NCBI GenBank assembly: GCA_029204225.1
Contig: CM055096.1
Location: 70,961,349 to 71,025,348 of the forward strand
Reading direction: 5' to 3'
Source: Diphasiastrum complanatum
Lineage: Eukaryota; Streptophyta; Lycopodiopsida; Lycopodiales; Lycopodiaceae
Length of the DNA stretch: 64,000 bases
Each line of letters starts with the position of its first letter. Position 1 is the stretch's first letter. The notes below the pieces were generated by a model. It made no database searches. It had not been told where the DNA came from and saw nothing but the letters and a program-made list of their open reading frames with translations. A program made the position numbers and the translations under genes. Positions 1 to 10,898 of the stretch are shown here, piece after piece.

Positions 1-664
1 ATAGATTCGTTCCCATGAGAGCGATAGTATAGTTCAGATTTCAGCATGAATGGAAGATTCACATCTAACTCTAACAACCATTAACCCTAAGCATTAACAC
101 TATATCCACTAACACTAGTTCCACAACAAAGATAGCTTACTCTTTCTCTCTGCCCCTTTCTCCCTCATTAAAAGTATAATAACATGCAATCCCAACAACA
201 ATCAGATCCAACAACTGATAAATCCAAATAAAGCATGAGAGATGGAGGAAAAGTGATAGAGAACAAGGACATTCATCAATCCATTTCACAAGAGAACCAA
301 TCTACTTTATTGAAATGAGAAAATGAACATGTGTAGGAACTCGAGTTGGTCCCTTTTAATAGTAGAGAGGACCCTAGACTCTGAATCCTATTGGTCCATT
401 TCTGCCTCCCTAATTATTCAAATTTAAAAAAGAGTGAGAACCATCCAAATTGGAGAGAAATCCAACTTTATTCACTAACTTGACATTTAGGTCCTGCGAC
501 CGATTAAAAGTCCCGCAAAAAAGGCCTAAAGTCCTTTTATTGAGTTTCTAATTAATCAAATAACTATGTGATCATCGGGTTGGATTTACACACGCAGGGT
601 GCCAAATCCCTCTCACTTATCAACTAGGGTTAGGATTGCCTTGGGATCCGCAAACCCTCCAACA
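1..664. other. non-coding flank, no gene seen
   Basis: AT-rich sequence with no coding stretch, RNA gene or clear repeat. It ends where homology to the copia reverse transcriptase starts (about 660-665), so the junction is the deletion end of the element to the right. Confidence 0.5.
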
Positions 665-707
665 GCCATAGATCCCATCTATAAAGTGTAGCAAGTGAGA
701 TGATGAC

Positions 708-1604
708 TCAAATGCTTACCATCTTTGCCATGGGTGCAAAGGTCCCATCATTGTCAATCCCTTGTTCTTGAGCATATCCTTTTGTCACTAACCTTGTCTT
801 GTACTTGTTGTTAGATCCATCTTGAATTGTCTTCACCTTGAAGATCCATTTGCATCCAATAGCTTTCTTGTCCTTAGGTAACTCCACCAATCTCCATGTC
901 CCATTCTTCATAAGAGCTTGATACTCAAGATCCATTGCTTGGATCCACTCCTCTTCTTTCCTTGCTTCATCTACACTTGTAGGTTCATCAAAAGAGGTTA
1001 GGAAGACAACATAATTTCTAGAAACTACTTGCTTACCCTTTTCATCATATGTGAGTCTTGAAGGTACTTGTCTTTCCCTTGATGTTCTCCTTGGCTTTTG
1101 ACTTGATGAAGGTCCATCATCATCACCATCTAAAGTAGGATCCTTTACATCAACCTTTACATGAACATCAAGAATGTTAGATCCATCCACATCACCATCA
1201 ATAATGCTTGAAGATACTTTTGGAATCTTCCTCTCATAAAAAATGACATCTCTACCCACAATCACTTTGTTAGTAGAAGGAATGTAAACCTTGTAGGCTT
1301 TACTCACCTCACTATATCCAACACAAATACCTCTCCTTGAAGATGGATCCTCCTTGGTCCTATCATCAAGAGTAATGTTGACATAGCATGTGCATCCAAA
1401 AATTCTTAGAAAGTTGACACTCAGCCTCCTCTTGAATAGCATCTCAAAAGGTGTCCTTCCATCCAAAATAGCACTCGGCCACCTATTGCACAAGAAATTG
1501 GCACACAGCAAGGCTTGATCCCAAATTGGTTTATCAAGATTAGCACTTAACCTCATGGCTTTAGCACTTTCACATAAAGCTATTCTTCCTTTCAGCCACT
1601 CCAT
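708..1604 (-). pseudogene. copia integrase C-terminus and start of reverse transcriptase
   Basis: The reading begins in the integrase core (CANFLCNRWPSA, FGCTCYVNI), passes a low-complexity linker with SSSQKPRRTSRERQ, and enters RT at WIQAMDLEYQALMKNGTWRL. The RT fingers motif GCKWIFKVK is present, but the copy ends at KMVSI, before the palm catalytic YVDD. The last codons run into unrelated sequence near position 665. The lost three quarters of RT and all of RNase H make it non-functional. Confidence 0.85.
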
Positions 1605-2004
1605 TTTTTTGTGGGGTCCCTTGATGTTGTATACTCCCTCTTGATCCCGTGCTCATCACAAAAGGCCTACTCCTTAAGCACTTGATCCTTGTGGAAAATT
1701 GGTTCTCCCTTGCATTCTTGAACTTAAAAAAGACATCATACACTTCATCTTTGCTCTTTAGTAGATAGATCCAACAAAATCTACTAAAATCATCAATGAA
1801 AGTTACATACATCTTAGCTCCACTATTGCTAATTATAGTAAATCCATGAATATCCCAATGTACAAGTTGAAAAGGCTTTGTAGATCTAAATATAGGCCTA
1901 GTATAAGGTAGTCTATGTGACTTAGACAAAGCACAATACTCACAAACATGATTGATGCCACTTAAGGAACTTGGAAGACCTATCACAACCTTCTTTCTAT
2001 GCAT
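1570..2004 (-). pseudogene. copia integrase, N-terminal part (broken)
   Basis: This is a pre-integrase/integrase reading. It has the zinc-ligand pair in HVCEYCALSKSH, the first catalytic region HWDIHG and the second TFIDDFSRFCW, and later GVAERKN where the third acidic residue (Glu) sits. Part of the core between the second and third motifs is missing or shifted, so the protein could not be active. It continues in another frame into the entry at 708-1604. Confidence 0.85.
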
Positions 2005-2106
2005 TACTTCCTATGACTTGAAGTTGAGGTGTCCAATCCTTTTATGCCAGACCTCTTGAATAAGTATTTGCTCTCTTGCAACACATCCAACTTGGTTAGC
2101 AATAAC

Positions 2107-2906
2107 TCAAGCATCTAGTTTGAACAACTTCCCTTGCCTTTTACCTTTTCCAATCAAGACATCCTTCCTTTTGATCATACAAGCATCTCCATCAAACTCA
2201 ACCTTGAGGCATTTATTTAGCATTTGACTCACACTAAGCAAATTCTTGGTAATAGATGAAATAAACATGACATCCTCCAAATGAACATTCCTATTTGTAG
2301 AGAAAGAAATAAGAATTGTGCCAATCCCTTTGATTGCACACTCACCATCATTGGCCATGTAGATCACCCTCTTGTCATCTCCATATGCCAACAAAGAAGT
2401 GAAAGACTCTTTGTGAAAAGTCATGTGTGAACTTGCTCCACTATCAATCCACCAAGGATCTAGATCTCCATCATTAGCAAGCATACATGAAGACATCACA
2501 AAAGCATCATCATTTGCATCTTGAACATCCAAACCATCCTCATCAAGAGTAAGATTACCTTGCTTGTCTCCTTGATCTCTCTTTTCTTGTAGCACTCACT
2601 TGCAAAGTGTCCTTTGATGCCACAATACAAGCACTTGAGTTTTGATCTATCCTTATTTTTGCCACTTGAAGAAGCATCCACTTGATCTTGTCCTTTAGAC
2701 CACTTGCTTTTGCTTTTGCCCTTGAATTTGCCCTTTGTGAACATAGCCTCATGTTGAAGTGTTGATGTAGATCCACTTCTTATTTGAAGCCTATATTCTT
2801 CATTGATCAAGATCTCTTGAAGATCCATCAAACTTGGCAAAGTCTTTTGAATAGCAATACTTTGAACAATGTTAGCATGAGCATCCAACAATGTTAGCAT
2901 GAGCAT
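2107..2906 (-). pseudogene. copia gag C-terminus and protease (broken)
   Basis: Two overlapping frames carry one original reading. The upstream part (2906 down to about 2590) holds a CCHC knuckle of the form CLYCGIKGHFASEC, which binds RNA in the capsid protein. The downstream part (2595 down to 2107) holds the protease signature WWIDSGASSHMT with the catalytic Asp in DSGA, followed by the usual LLSVSQM-like end before pre-integrase. A frameshift at about 2590 separates them. A 22-bp tandem duplication at 2871-2914 lies at the broken upstream end. Confidence 0.85.
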
Positions 2907-2914
2907 CCAACAAT
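2871..2914. repeat. 22-bp perfect tandem duplication
   Basis: The 22-base unit at 2871-2892 (gttagcatgagc...caacaat) is repeated exactly at 2893-2914, at the right edge of the copia gag remnant. Confidence 0.9.
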
Positions 2915-2929
2915 TTTCGTTTGAGCTAG

Positions 2930-3806
2930 CTGGTATTTTAGATGAGATTCAATATTTGCTTGAAGCTTATCTCTCTCCTCATATATTGGTTCAAAGAGTT
3001 ATGCACAAAAAGCATCCTACAATAGAGTCTATGCCTTTTGCCATTTCACTGCATTGACTTTGATCGTGCCATTTTTTGCACAACAATGAAGGGCAGTTTC
3101 ACCACTTATTCATGATATTTTTTCTACATCGAGCTCCCTTCAAATATTTATAGTTTTTTTTTGTTGATAGAACTCAATTTTATTGTGAAGCTTTTGTGAA
3201 TCAGCTTCGAGCTCAGTAATTTGATTCTTGGTGGTAACTATCTCTGTCTTATTTCAGCCGACTTTAGTCTACAATAATAAAGAATAGTCATGATATTTTC
3301 AAAGAGTGACCTTGAATTTCTTGTTGCTCTATTCCAATTAGTTTAATTGTGACAACAGCTTCTGATTTTTCTTGGTTGGATCTTCATTTTTCTGTTCCAA
3401 ATTTTCAATTTTCTTCAAATGACCTTGGCTTATTGCATCATTGTCTCAAATAGAAAGAATGATATGCTTGGCAAAATCAAATAGATGTGCAAATAAAACT
3501 GGCATCTCTAGTTTTGAGATCTCTTCTTGATCATTTTCTTCCTCTCCTACATTTGGTGTGCCAGGTTGTGGCTGGAGCATCTTCATTTATGAACTTGTCA
3601 GTATCCATATCATCTCCAACATCAGCACCGTCAGCACCATCTGCAATTGAGACTTGAATATGAGAACTATGGTCCACAAGAACAGTTTGAGGTGTCTGGT
3701 CTTTAGAAATTTTGCTTAGGCTAGCCTTGTTCTGACTGTTTTGCACCGGATCCTCAACAACTATCAAAATTTTTGTCATATCCACATCAGGATGTGTTAC
3801 TATCAA
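2930..3806 (-). pseudogene. decayed coiled-coil ORF of unknown origin
   Basis: On the minus strand a 91-residue acidic ORF (3806 down to 3531; ends in VGDDMDTDKFINEDAP and a basic CRRGRK tail) is followed by broken frames rich in heptad-like Leu, Glu and Lys, for example QITELEADSQKLHNKIEFYQ near 3200 and LEQKNEDPTKKNQKLL near 3380. Several stops and frameshifts interrupt it. Such coiled-coil ORFs accompany plant transposable elements, but I do not recognise the family. It abuts the copia remnant on the left. Confidence 0.45.
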
Positions 3807-4319
3807 GGATCTTCATCCTCAAGAGCAGTGACTTCTCTAGGCATGAGTATACTATAATGGCAACACAAATGAGATATGTGTGCATTAAAAACAACATACT
3901 TTTTATGCTTTATAGAACGAGGGAAGGCCTTGAATGCAATACTTTCAAAATTTTATTTTATCATCTTTCAGAGCAGCAAGCAAGTAACCGATATTTGTAA
4001 CTAAAATAGTAGCATCCACATATGTACAAGAAAGAACATAATTACAATATTTACAGAAATCAGGGAAGACAACATCAATGATCATAGAGATTTTAGCACT
4101 GAGCAATAAAACAAGCATGCCACAATAAAAGAAAATGAAAGGAGGCAAGAGGAGGCTCGAGCACCTTTCCTCAAGCTATGAACCTTCCAATGGGAACACA
4201 AGGAAATAGAATGATAATCTAAAATAGAGAGCAATTTAGCATAGTCTCAAAGTGTTATATACAAGGGAAATGTCTCTTTTCTTCAATAAGCTTCCACTAA
4301 TGAGATTAGTCTAAACTTG

Positions 4320-4475
4320 CCATTCTAAGACTTCTCAACTTCTAACTTAGAACTTACAACTTTAGAATCTCTAATGTTGAGTCTCTAACTTTAGAACTTA
4401 AGATAACTTAGAATCTTTTATTTCTAAGCTTAAGTTTCTTAACTTTAAGTTCTAAGTTTAAGTTTAAGTCTCTAT
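4320..4475. repeat. low-complexity ttagaa/ttaagt-rich tract
   Basis: Imperfect runs of tctaactttagaactt and ttaagtt, in both strand senses, fill about 150 bases. There is no coding sense. From 3807 to 5134 I otherwise see only short chance ORFs. Confidence 0.6.
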
Positions 4476-5134
4476 TTAAGCGTCTACCCATGGACTTACA
4501 AAACACATGCCATAATAGAAGTTTATTAACCTTTACTCATACGTGGACTTACAATACACATGCCACGGAATTTTATTTTATATTTTATTTTTCACTGTGT
4601 TGCATTCCCCTCCTTATTGGATCGGTGGTCCCACACCAATCGAAGCTTTTTCATCCTGGATCTTTTGAGCTTCCTGGAGGTGAGAGTGTTATTGGCGGTT
4701 TTGGTAGATCTTGTTGTTGATCCCCTCCATCATTTGCCAACGTAATTTGTTGAGGAAGGGCAGTTGTTTATAATAGCGGAGCATACCCTGGAGAAAGTCA
4801 TGGGTTTTCCATAGCTCTACCATATCGATATGAAGCGCTGAAGTGAGGGTTGTTCGATAATAAAGCTGTGCTATGTTGATGTGATCTTCTTGAGTCGTTA
4901 AAGACTTATTGATGTCAATGGCAATTGGTGGTAGCCCCCGATCCCAATAACCTTTTATTTCTGTCAAAAATGCCACCAGGCCACAGTTATCTGCAAAATA
5001 ATGCCTATCACGATCAGGGAATCATTAGAGAAACGTTTAGTTTGAAAAGGGCCCTATAAGGATTGCCACGTAGGCTGTCCGAGTTGTAACTTGGGCAGCC
5101 AAGTCTAATGAAACTAAAAAAAATAAATCATTTA

Positions 5135-5683
5135 TGTGTCCACTGATCATAAGTAGTTCTAGCCACTGTTAGAATGATTCATGCACGAGCAACAACAATC
5201 TTAAACACACACTGTACATAACCCATTCACTGCAATGAAATGCTCCCTCACACCATTGACTCACACAGTTTATGATTCGTAACACGTGAGATAGACATTG
5301 TAGATGCTTTCATGCATTGATTCTTTCTTTCAGGCAGATTGTCAGTAATAGGTTCATAACCTTTACATATTGCGATTAGGTTTGTGAAGCACGCGGCTAC
5401 GTCTGCTATTGTTTTGTGCTCACCTGCATTATTGACTTGTATATTTTGTTATACTTAATCTGATTACAGCTCTGTTTGGTTCTGCGTTCAGATTCGTGTC
5501 AGTATTGCGATGCTTTTCCATGTTTTGTCTGGCCATCTGATTGTTTGTCTGGTTGTCTGCTCATAGCTTTCGCTACTCTAAAATTATTATGTTCTTGTGT
5601 TTGCCTACTAAGTCACCAGTAGTGCACGCACCGAGAGAATTGAAGGGGACTGATCTATCCTTTCCCCTACCATTTCTCCGACA
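5135..5683 (+). mobile_element. LTR (5' LTR of a + strand copia-type element)
   Basis: The segment starts TGTGTCCACTG and ends CTCCGACA, immediately followed by a perfect plant initiator-Met primer binding site. A second copy with the same left end begins at 7238, which supports 5135 as the true boundary. The right two thirds (from about 5288) are also similar to the solo LTR at 49325-50228, so they share R-U5-like sequence. Length is about 549 bases. Confidence 0.75.
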
Positions 5684-5695
5684 TGGTATCAGAGC
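5684..5695 (+). promoter_or_regulatory. primer binding site for initiator-Met tRNA
   Basis: TGGTATCAGAGC directly follows the LTR end at 5683. This is the standard minus-strand priming site of plant Ty1/copia elements. Confidence 0.9.
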
Positions 5696-6288
5696 ATGTT
5701 ATGAACCTGACATGCTATCTTGAATCTACTTTGTGAAATAGATTTGTCATTTGTTACATTTGGAGTTTTTGGTCACCATTTCAGATCTTTCAAGATCTAA
5801 TAATCGACTTTAAATGAGTTCACAGTGTGTGTGAAAAGATTTTATGTTTTGAGACATTGTCTTAAGTTGTCAATATTGATTTTTTTGCTATCCAAGATTC
5901 TTTGCAAGCAACAACAAGTTATCAAGGTGATTCTGTCAAGGCTGTTTGAGCAAAGAGGTTACATTCCTCAAAAGGGGATTTTATTCTCATAAAAATCAGA
6001 ATTAAAGAGGTTCTTTTCCTCAATTACATCTTTGATATGACATGACTAGTTCTTGAAGACCTTTCGATCATGGAGGTTACATTTCTCAACAATGGGTTTC
6101 ATTCCCATAAATATAAAAAAAAGGAAGAGGTTACAAAACTCGTGGAGCAGCGAGGATTGTTTGTTGGTATTGTTTAATGCTGAAGCTCTACACTTCCGAA
6201 TCAATCCTGAGGGGGAGTGATGGAAACAAACTATATTTTTCAGCATTTCCTATCTTTTCTACAGTACAGATCCACATTAAGGAGGAGT
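5696..6288 (+). mobile_element. short non-coding internal region ending in a polypurine tract
   Basis: About 590 bases follow the primer binding site without any retroviral domain. They end in a purine run (aaggaggag, about 6280-6288) followed by TGTTGGAATTTTT, the usual look of a polypurine tract abutting a 3' LTR. However, the sequence from 6289 does not match the 5' LTR at 5135, so the element is a mosaic or the two ends belong to different insertions. Confidence 0.5.
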
Positions 6289-7195
6289 GTTGGAATTTTT
6301 CTTAAATTCAACTGGTAATGAGAATCTATTCATTACCTTCCTGCAGAACTGTTGGCAAAATGGTCTGCATTTTTGCTCACAATTCCTGACAGGCGACAAA
6401 AGCAAAAAAATGCGACACTACATTTTTACATGCAATTCTTGACAAGCGACAATTGCGAAAAAATGGGACACTGCATTTTTACACGAGATTCCTCATAGGC
6501 AACAACTACGAAATATGTGACACTGCATTTTCACACGGGATTCCTCACAGGCGACAATTGCGACACTGCATTTTTACAAGGGATTCCACACAGGCGACAA
6601 TTGCGAAGGTAGTCTACAAAAATTTACAAGGGATCCCAAGTACATACCATTGCGTCTTCACACTCCAATAATAAATTGGTCTATTGATCAGTTTAGCAGT
6701 TGTTAACTTTCTTGTAATTGTAAAGTTAAGATAGCACAAGATCTTCCAGCTGCTATATAAGTAAATGAGCGATTGAAGGAAAAATGAGAGGTGGACCTGC
6801 TCAGCGTTCACGTTCTTCCTGCAGCAGGCAATAGTAATTGACATTTCTATGTCAATGATTCATGTAGTATTACTGCTATGATGTTTCCGCCTTCCATCAC
6901 TTATTGTTGTGCAGTAATCTACAATGTGGCACACTACTACGGATTCACATTTTTTCTGTAGTAGGTAACAGTAGTTGACATTTCTATGTTAGTGATTTAC
7001 AATAGCTGACATTTATATGTCAGTGATTCACGCACAGTGACATTGCAATTGTGTACAAATGTATTGTCCATCCAATTATTTGATGTACATAATTTATTGT
7101 GCCATTCATTTCTGTTATTGCAAGAATGCTATGGTTTTTGTCTTGTTTCAGCTCAGTGCATGGTGATCTATGACACCTTAGTCACTTGCTTAATC
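6289..7195 (+). mobile_element. LTR-like sequence with TATA box and internal repeats
   Basis: It begins TGTTGGAA after a polypurine tract. It contains a minisatellite (6360-6615), a TATA-like ctatataag at about 6752 and three diverged copies of a tgacatttctatgtca motif (about 6839, 6977, 7011). The arrangement of U3 repeats, then TATA, then R fits an LTR read on the plus strand. Its 3' end is not identifiable and no partner LTR is in the window. Confidence 0.45.
6360..6615. repeat. minisatellite, about five degenerate units of 35-57 bp
   Basis: Each unit contains a variant of gacactgcatttttacac followed by gattcctcacaggcgacaa and ttgcga. Units shorten toward the right. They lie upstream of the TATA-like box, where LTR enhancers often occur. 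Confidence 0.75.
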
Positions 7196-7237
7196 TCTTG
7201 CATTTGTGACTGTTAAGTAGCTTTCTTTTTGGGTAAT

Positions 7238-7662
7238 TGTGTCCACTGATCACAAGTAGTTCTAGCCACCGTTAGAACGATTCATGCACGAGCAATGACA
7301 TTCTTAAACACACACTGTAAATGACCCATTCACTGCAATGAAATGCTCCCTCACACCAATGACTCACACAGTTCATGATTCGTAACATGTGAGACAAACA
7401 TTGTAGATGCTTTTACGCATTGATTCTTCCTTTCAGACAGATTGTCAGTAATAGGTTGATAACCTTTATAGATCGTGATTAGCTTTGTGAAGCACGCGGT
7501 TACGTCCGTTATTGTTTTATGCTCACTTGCATTATTGACTTGTATATTTCGTTCAACCTAATCTGATTACAGCGTTGTTTGGTTCTGCGTTCATATTCGT
7601 GTCAATACTACAATGCTTTTCCATGTTCTGTCTGGCCATCTGATTGTTTGTCTGGTTGTCTG
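7238..7662 (+). mobile_element. second LTR copy, 3' truncated
   Basis: About 425 bases align with 5135-5560, from TGTGTCCACTG through ctggttgtctg, with a moderate number of base changes. The copy stops at 7662 where GC-rich unrelated sequence begins, so the U5 end is missing. Confidence 0.85.
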
Positions 7663-7976
7663 TCCATCGAGGCCCAGGTTGCACGGTTCTCCCCCACCCC
7701 CTTGGATGCGCCAGCCGTGGTTGGGGCACCTGCGCCAGCCCCCCCCCCCCCAAGTGAGCAAGTGGAGGAGGGAGGGCCACCTGGCCGGCTGCGCTAGGTG
7801 TCTCGCAGCCCCCGTCTTCTTTTTTTTTAAAGTTTCTATCTCTCTCTCTAAATATAAGTTAAAGTTTTTTTTAAATCTAATATAATGCTGATTGTAAAAA
7901 ATTTGCACCATCCCCCCTCAGTAATCTTGAATTTTTCAAGCAGTTTCTCACACTTGTTATTTTTTATTTTTTTCGC
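7663..7976. other. GC-rich patch with homopolymer tracts
   Basis: The region 7663-7815 is strongly GC-rich (runs of C, ccgtgg, cagccc) in otherwise AT-rich DNA, followed by T and CT tracts. On the minus strand tggcgcaggtg fits an RNA polymerase III A-box, but I find no matching B-box. All long ORFs here overlap each other on both strands and are compositional. Confidence 0.4.
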
Positions 7977-8015
7977 ACCCAGAAAGAGAGCTACTTAACA
8001 GTCACAAATGCAAGA

Positions 8016-10330
8016 TTGTAAAGAATCATAGACTCGATTGTAGATCTGGGTCTCCTTGCCATTGTTATTTTTAAAGACTGGGCGCCAAAAATCTCTCCGA
8101 TATGATACTTAATTTCAATTTTTCGTATCACACTTAATCTAATGTGAATGCCAACATAGTCACAGTTACTGCGTATACCATATTTTATGTAACTGTACAT
8201 ACTATATTTCTATAACTGTAACTAGTATAGTTAGAAAATTTCATTATACTAACCAGCATAGTCAAGTAAATTTAACTTGAGATATTGACATCGGGCATAT
8301 TAGCACGTGTCGGGCAGGAAGAAGAAACCAATGGGATACGTCCATGCTGCCCGCACACAAATTTCAAAGTTTTCTTTATTGCATTTTTATTTTTTAGTTA
8401 ATTTGAACTACGTTACATAGATTTCAAATCTATGCATTTTGATTGGGCCTGGTGACGGTCGAAACTAAAGTAAAAAAATAAAAGTATCTTTACAAAGGGT
8501 CTTTTTGATATTGAGAACTCCTCTAATGTACACAACCCAATCATGCATATTCACTACAATTTTTTCAAAATGACTATTTGTTCCAAGAATGCACTACAAA
8601 TACAATTTTCCAATAGAATATATGGATGAATCATTCAATACAAAAAGTCAATTTCGGAATAGAAATTTTTTGGTTCACTAAAAAGTTATCGACCTCCCAA
8701 CATCCCACAAGTAAACCTTAAGCAATCAATCATCATTGAAACTATCCACCTCCCAAAATAGTCGACTAGTATACAAGCAACTTTCAAGCACGTTACTCAG
8801 AACATTCCAATCAATCAACACACTAAGCTTCACCCAACAAACAACCAATTGCAAGAAACTAGTACACTCTTCCAACAAATATTCAATCAAGCATACTATG
8901 CTTCACCCATCCTCCAACCGCAAACAACTACACTCCAAATCCACTAAAACAAGGCAACAACAAGACTCCAAAATGCAAGACTACATGAGACAAAGCTACT
9001 AAATCTCCAAATATCAATCCACAAATTAGCAACTCACAAAAGAACCAACTCTTAAAAATACTAACTCTTGAAATACAAGGAGTTGGCTCGGATCTTTGCA
9101 GCACGTTATCAGCTTCTATCTTTTTCGCAACTGTGACAAGACAAATATTAGTGAATGTTTCAATGCAAATTATGTTTTTTTCCTTATAATGTGTACTATT
9201 TTAAACTGGCAATAAACATAGAGTACTTACGAGTCTTCCGTTGATGATGAATCTCAAATAAGTAGGTAGATTGGTTTGTAATAGCATCAGCTCTTCATCC
9301 AAATTGGCCTTTGAAGGGCATGACGAGGGCATCAAATTTCAACATTGGCTGTGATTGAAGATGCAAGCATGACTTGTCATGCAATGGTATGTGATAAAAA
9401 GTACAATTGAAGCAAGGCTAGATATAGACAACTACTTTGGAGCATATTGATTGAAAATGCAAGGAGGGCCCTCATGCAATGGTGAAGAATGCTCCTCGAT
9501 GCTTGAGACATCATGATGGCCTCTCACAACCATTCTAAACTAATGAGGGTGGAGCGCGGCGCATACTACAATCACAACTTGGAGCTGAAAGAATATCTAT
9601 TGACAATGTGGCTTACATTGACAACCATGACACACAACCTCAACCTTGCATTTAGAGTCTCCCAAAAGGTTCAAGCGCGTGGTGTGTGGCATTCCTTTTC
9701 CTTTTTTTAATTAGAGCGTAGTACACTTACGACATACTAGAACTTTTCAAGCAAAAATGTACAATGTTAGCCTGAACCTAATCGAAGACCTTGAACTGAC
9801 ATCATTTCTTGTATATAAAACGTCCGAATTTGTTGAAAAAGCAAAAACATACACGTTTGAAGAATGAAAATTTAAACTCTTCAAGCCATATTTTTCACAA
9901 TATCCACATCAATTGGAAAAAGAGTTGGAACATTACCCACTATTTAGGAGCATGCTTTGGAGCCTTGTCTTCCTTGTCTTGGCCTAACCATGTGACGTGA
10001 ATTGTACATAAAGTACACGTTGATGCTAATCGAATCACCTATAGTTATCCAAGAAATACAAACAAGTTGTGCTATACAGAAGACATTTGATCCATGAACT
10101 TAAAGGTTAACTACAATCATGTTCATGAAATTTGACCTATTTTTTTTTCTTCTTAATATAGGTATTGAGAGTTGCCTACAAAGATATGTATTGAGTCAAT
10201 ATTGTGGCCAAAGGTAGTTTTTTTTGGAGAGAATCTTAGAGCATTCACACTGTAGTAAGACCCAATAAGAGATAGGTAGAGGAAGACTAGCTTGGTCGTT
10301 GTTGTATAAGACGAAGTTCTTGTCAGAAGA
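8016..10330. other. intergenic, with dispersed repeat pieces
   Basis: No gene is seen. The stretch 8400-8535 is similar to 19495-19625 and more weakly to 57225-57305. The stretch 9300-9342 is similar to 47275-47314 (caaattggcctttgaagg...). Short plus-strand ORFs at 8736 and 9513 have biased, repeat-like composition and no recognisable domain. Confidence 0.5.
8400..8535 (+). repeat. dispersed repeat, copy a
   Basis: It shares ctacgttacatag, a following AT-rich block and aagggtcttttt...gaactcctctaatg with 19495-19625. The end also resembles 57265-57305, just before the hAT remnant, so it may be part of a hAT-type element. Confidence 0.6.
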
Positions 10331-10337
10331 CCAGTCG

Positions 10338-10343
10338 TGTCTC
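10338..10343 (+). promoter_or_regulatory. candidate auxin response element
   Basis: TGTCTC lies 145 bases upstream of the SAUR start codon. This hexamer is the classical binding site of auxin response factors, and most SAUR genes are auxin-induced. A single hexamer can occur by chance. Confidence 0.35.
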
Positions 10344-10487
10344 TTCTTATCCTTTCAAATACAACTATTGAAGCACAAGTTTGTCAGTTATTTGAGATGG
10401 GGTGATGAATACATTGGATGTACAATACTCCATAACTTCTAATTCTGGCAGCAAGGGCAGTAGAAATATTCACAAAAGGAGGTATTG

Positions 10488-10898
10488 ATGTTCCAAAGTG
10501 ATCATAAACTTGAGGAGATAATGAAGCAAGCCCGAGCCAACAATCTCATGGCTTCCCCTGAGAATGATTGTGGATGGAGTACAGATCTATCCGAAGAGGC
10601 AAACCATCCCATCAGCAGTAAAAAATTTCTTGTTTGTTTGATCAGAAAGTTGTGTGCTCATTGTTCCCAGGACACCTCGCATTATGTTCCCAGCGGTCAT
10701 CTGGGAGTTTACGTGGGTAAAGAAAGGCAAACATTTGTCATTCCAATCAAGTGTTTAAGCCACCCTCTATTCGAGAGCCTGCTCACATTGTCACAGCAAG
10801 AATTTGATTATTGTTACGCAGGTGGATTGACTTTGCCATGTGAAGTTGATACTTTCCAAGATCTGCTGTGTCAAATCAAAGTAGATGGCACTTCATGA
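10488..10898 (+). CDS. SAUR family protein (small auxin up RNA)
   Basis: SAUR proteins are small plant proteins that promote cell expansion, typically by inhibiting PP2C.D phosphatases and so raising plasma-membrane proton pump activity. The predicted protein is 136 residues and intronless, as usual for the family. The SAUR domain is at about residues 65-133. Visible family motifs are VPSGHLGVYVGKE, FVIPIKCLSHPLFESLL and GGLTLPCE, then FQDLL near the end. The N-terminal half (residues 1-60) is less typical and Lys/Ser rich. The reading frame is intact. The ATG at 10488 is taken as the start; the codon before it is TTG and not a plant start. A TGTCTC element lies 145 bases upstream. Which SAUR subgroup it belongs to cannot be told. 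Confidence 0.9.
   Translation: MFQSDHKLEEIMKQARANNLMASPENDCGWSTDLSEEANHPISSKKFLVCLIRKLCAHCSQDTSHYVPSGHLGVYVGKERQTFVIPIKCLSHPLFESLLTLSQQEFDYCYAGGLTLPCEVDTFQDLLCQIKVDGTS

Larger units (their letters stand above)
665..2950 (-). mobile_element. Ty1/copia retrotransposon remnant (copy 1)
   Basis: Read on the minus strand the domains follow the copia order: gag zinc knuckle (about 2620), aspartic protease (about 2460), pre-integrase and integrase (2000-1400), then the start of reverse transcriptase (960-665). Homology stops inside RT at about 660, and the N-terminal half of gag is gone on the right. No LTR, PBS or polypurine tract is seen. Several frameshifts and stops split the polyprotein, so the copy is dead. 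Its RT region is closely similar to the copia copy at 15.4-17.9 kb (shared blocks such as KKAIGCKWIFKVKT), so both belong to one family. Confidence 0.9.
7196..8015. repeat. 39-bp inverted repeat flanking an LTR fragment
   Basis: The left arm 7196-7234 and right arm 7977-8015 are reverse complements with about two mismatches; 27 bases (7196-7222 against 7989-8015) are perfect. Between the arms lie the second LTR copy (7238-7662) and a GC-rich patch. No target duplication is visible outside the arms. Confidence 0.85.

Noticed and set aside
7553-7911. Four overlapping ORFs on both strands in the GC-rich patch
   Set aside because: They overlap in several frames and consist of Pro/Gly/Arg runs from C and G tracts; composition explains them.
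10485-10487. A start two codons of Met upstream for the SAUR protein
   Set aside because: The codon is TTG; the first ATG is at 10488.
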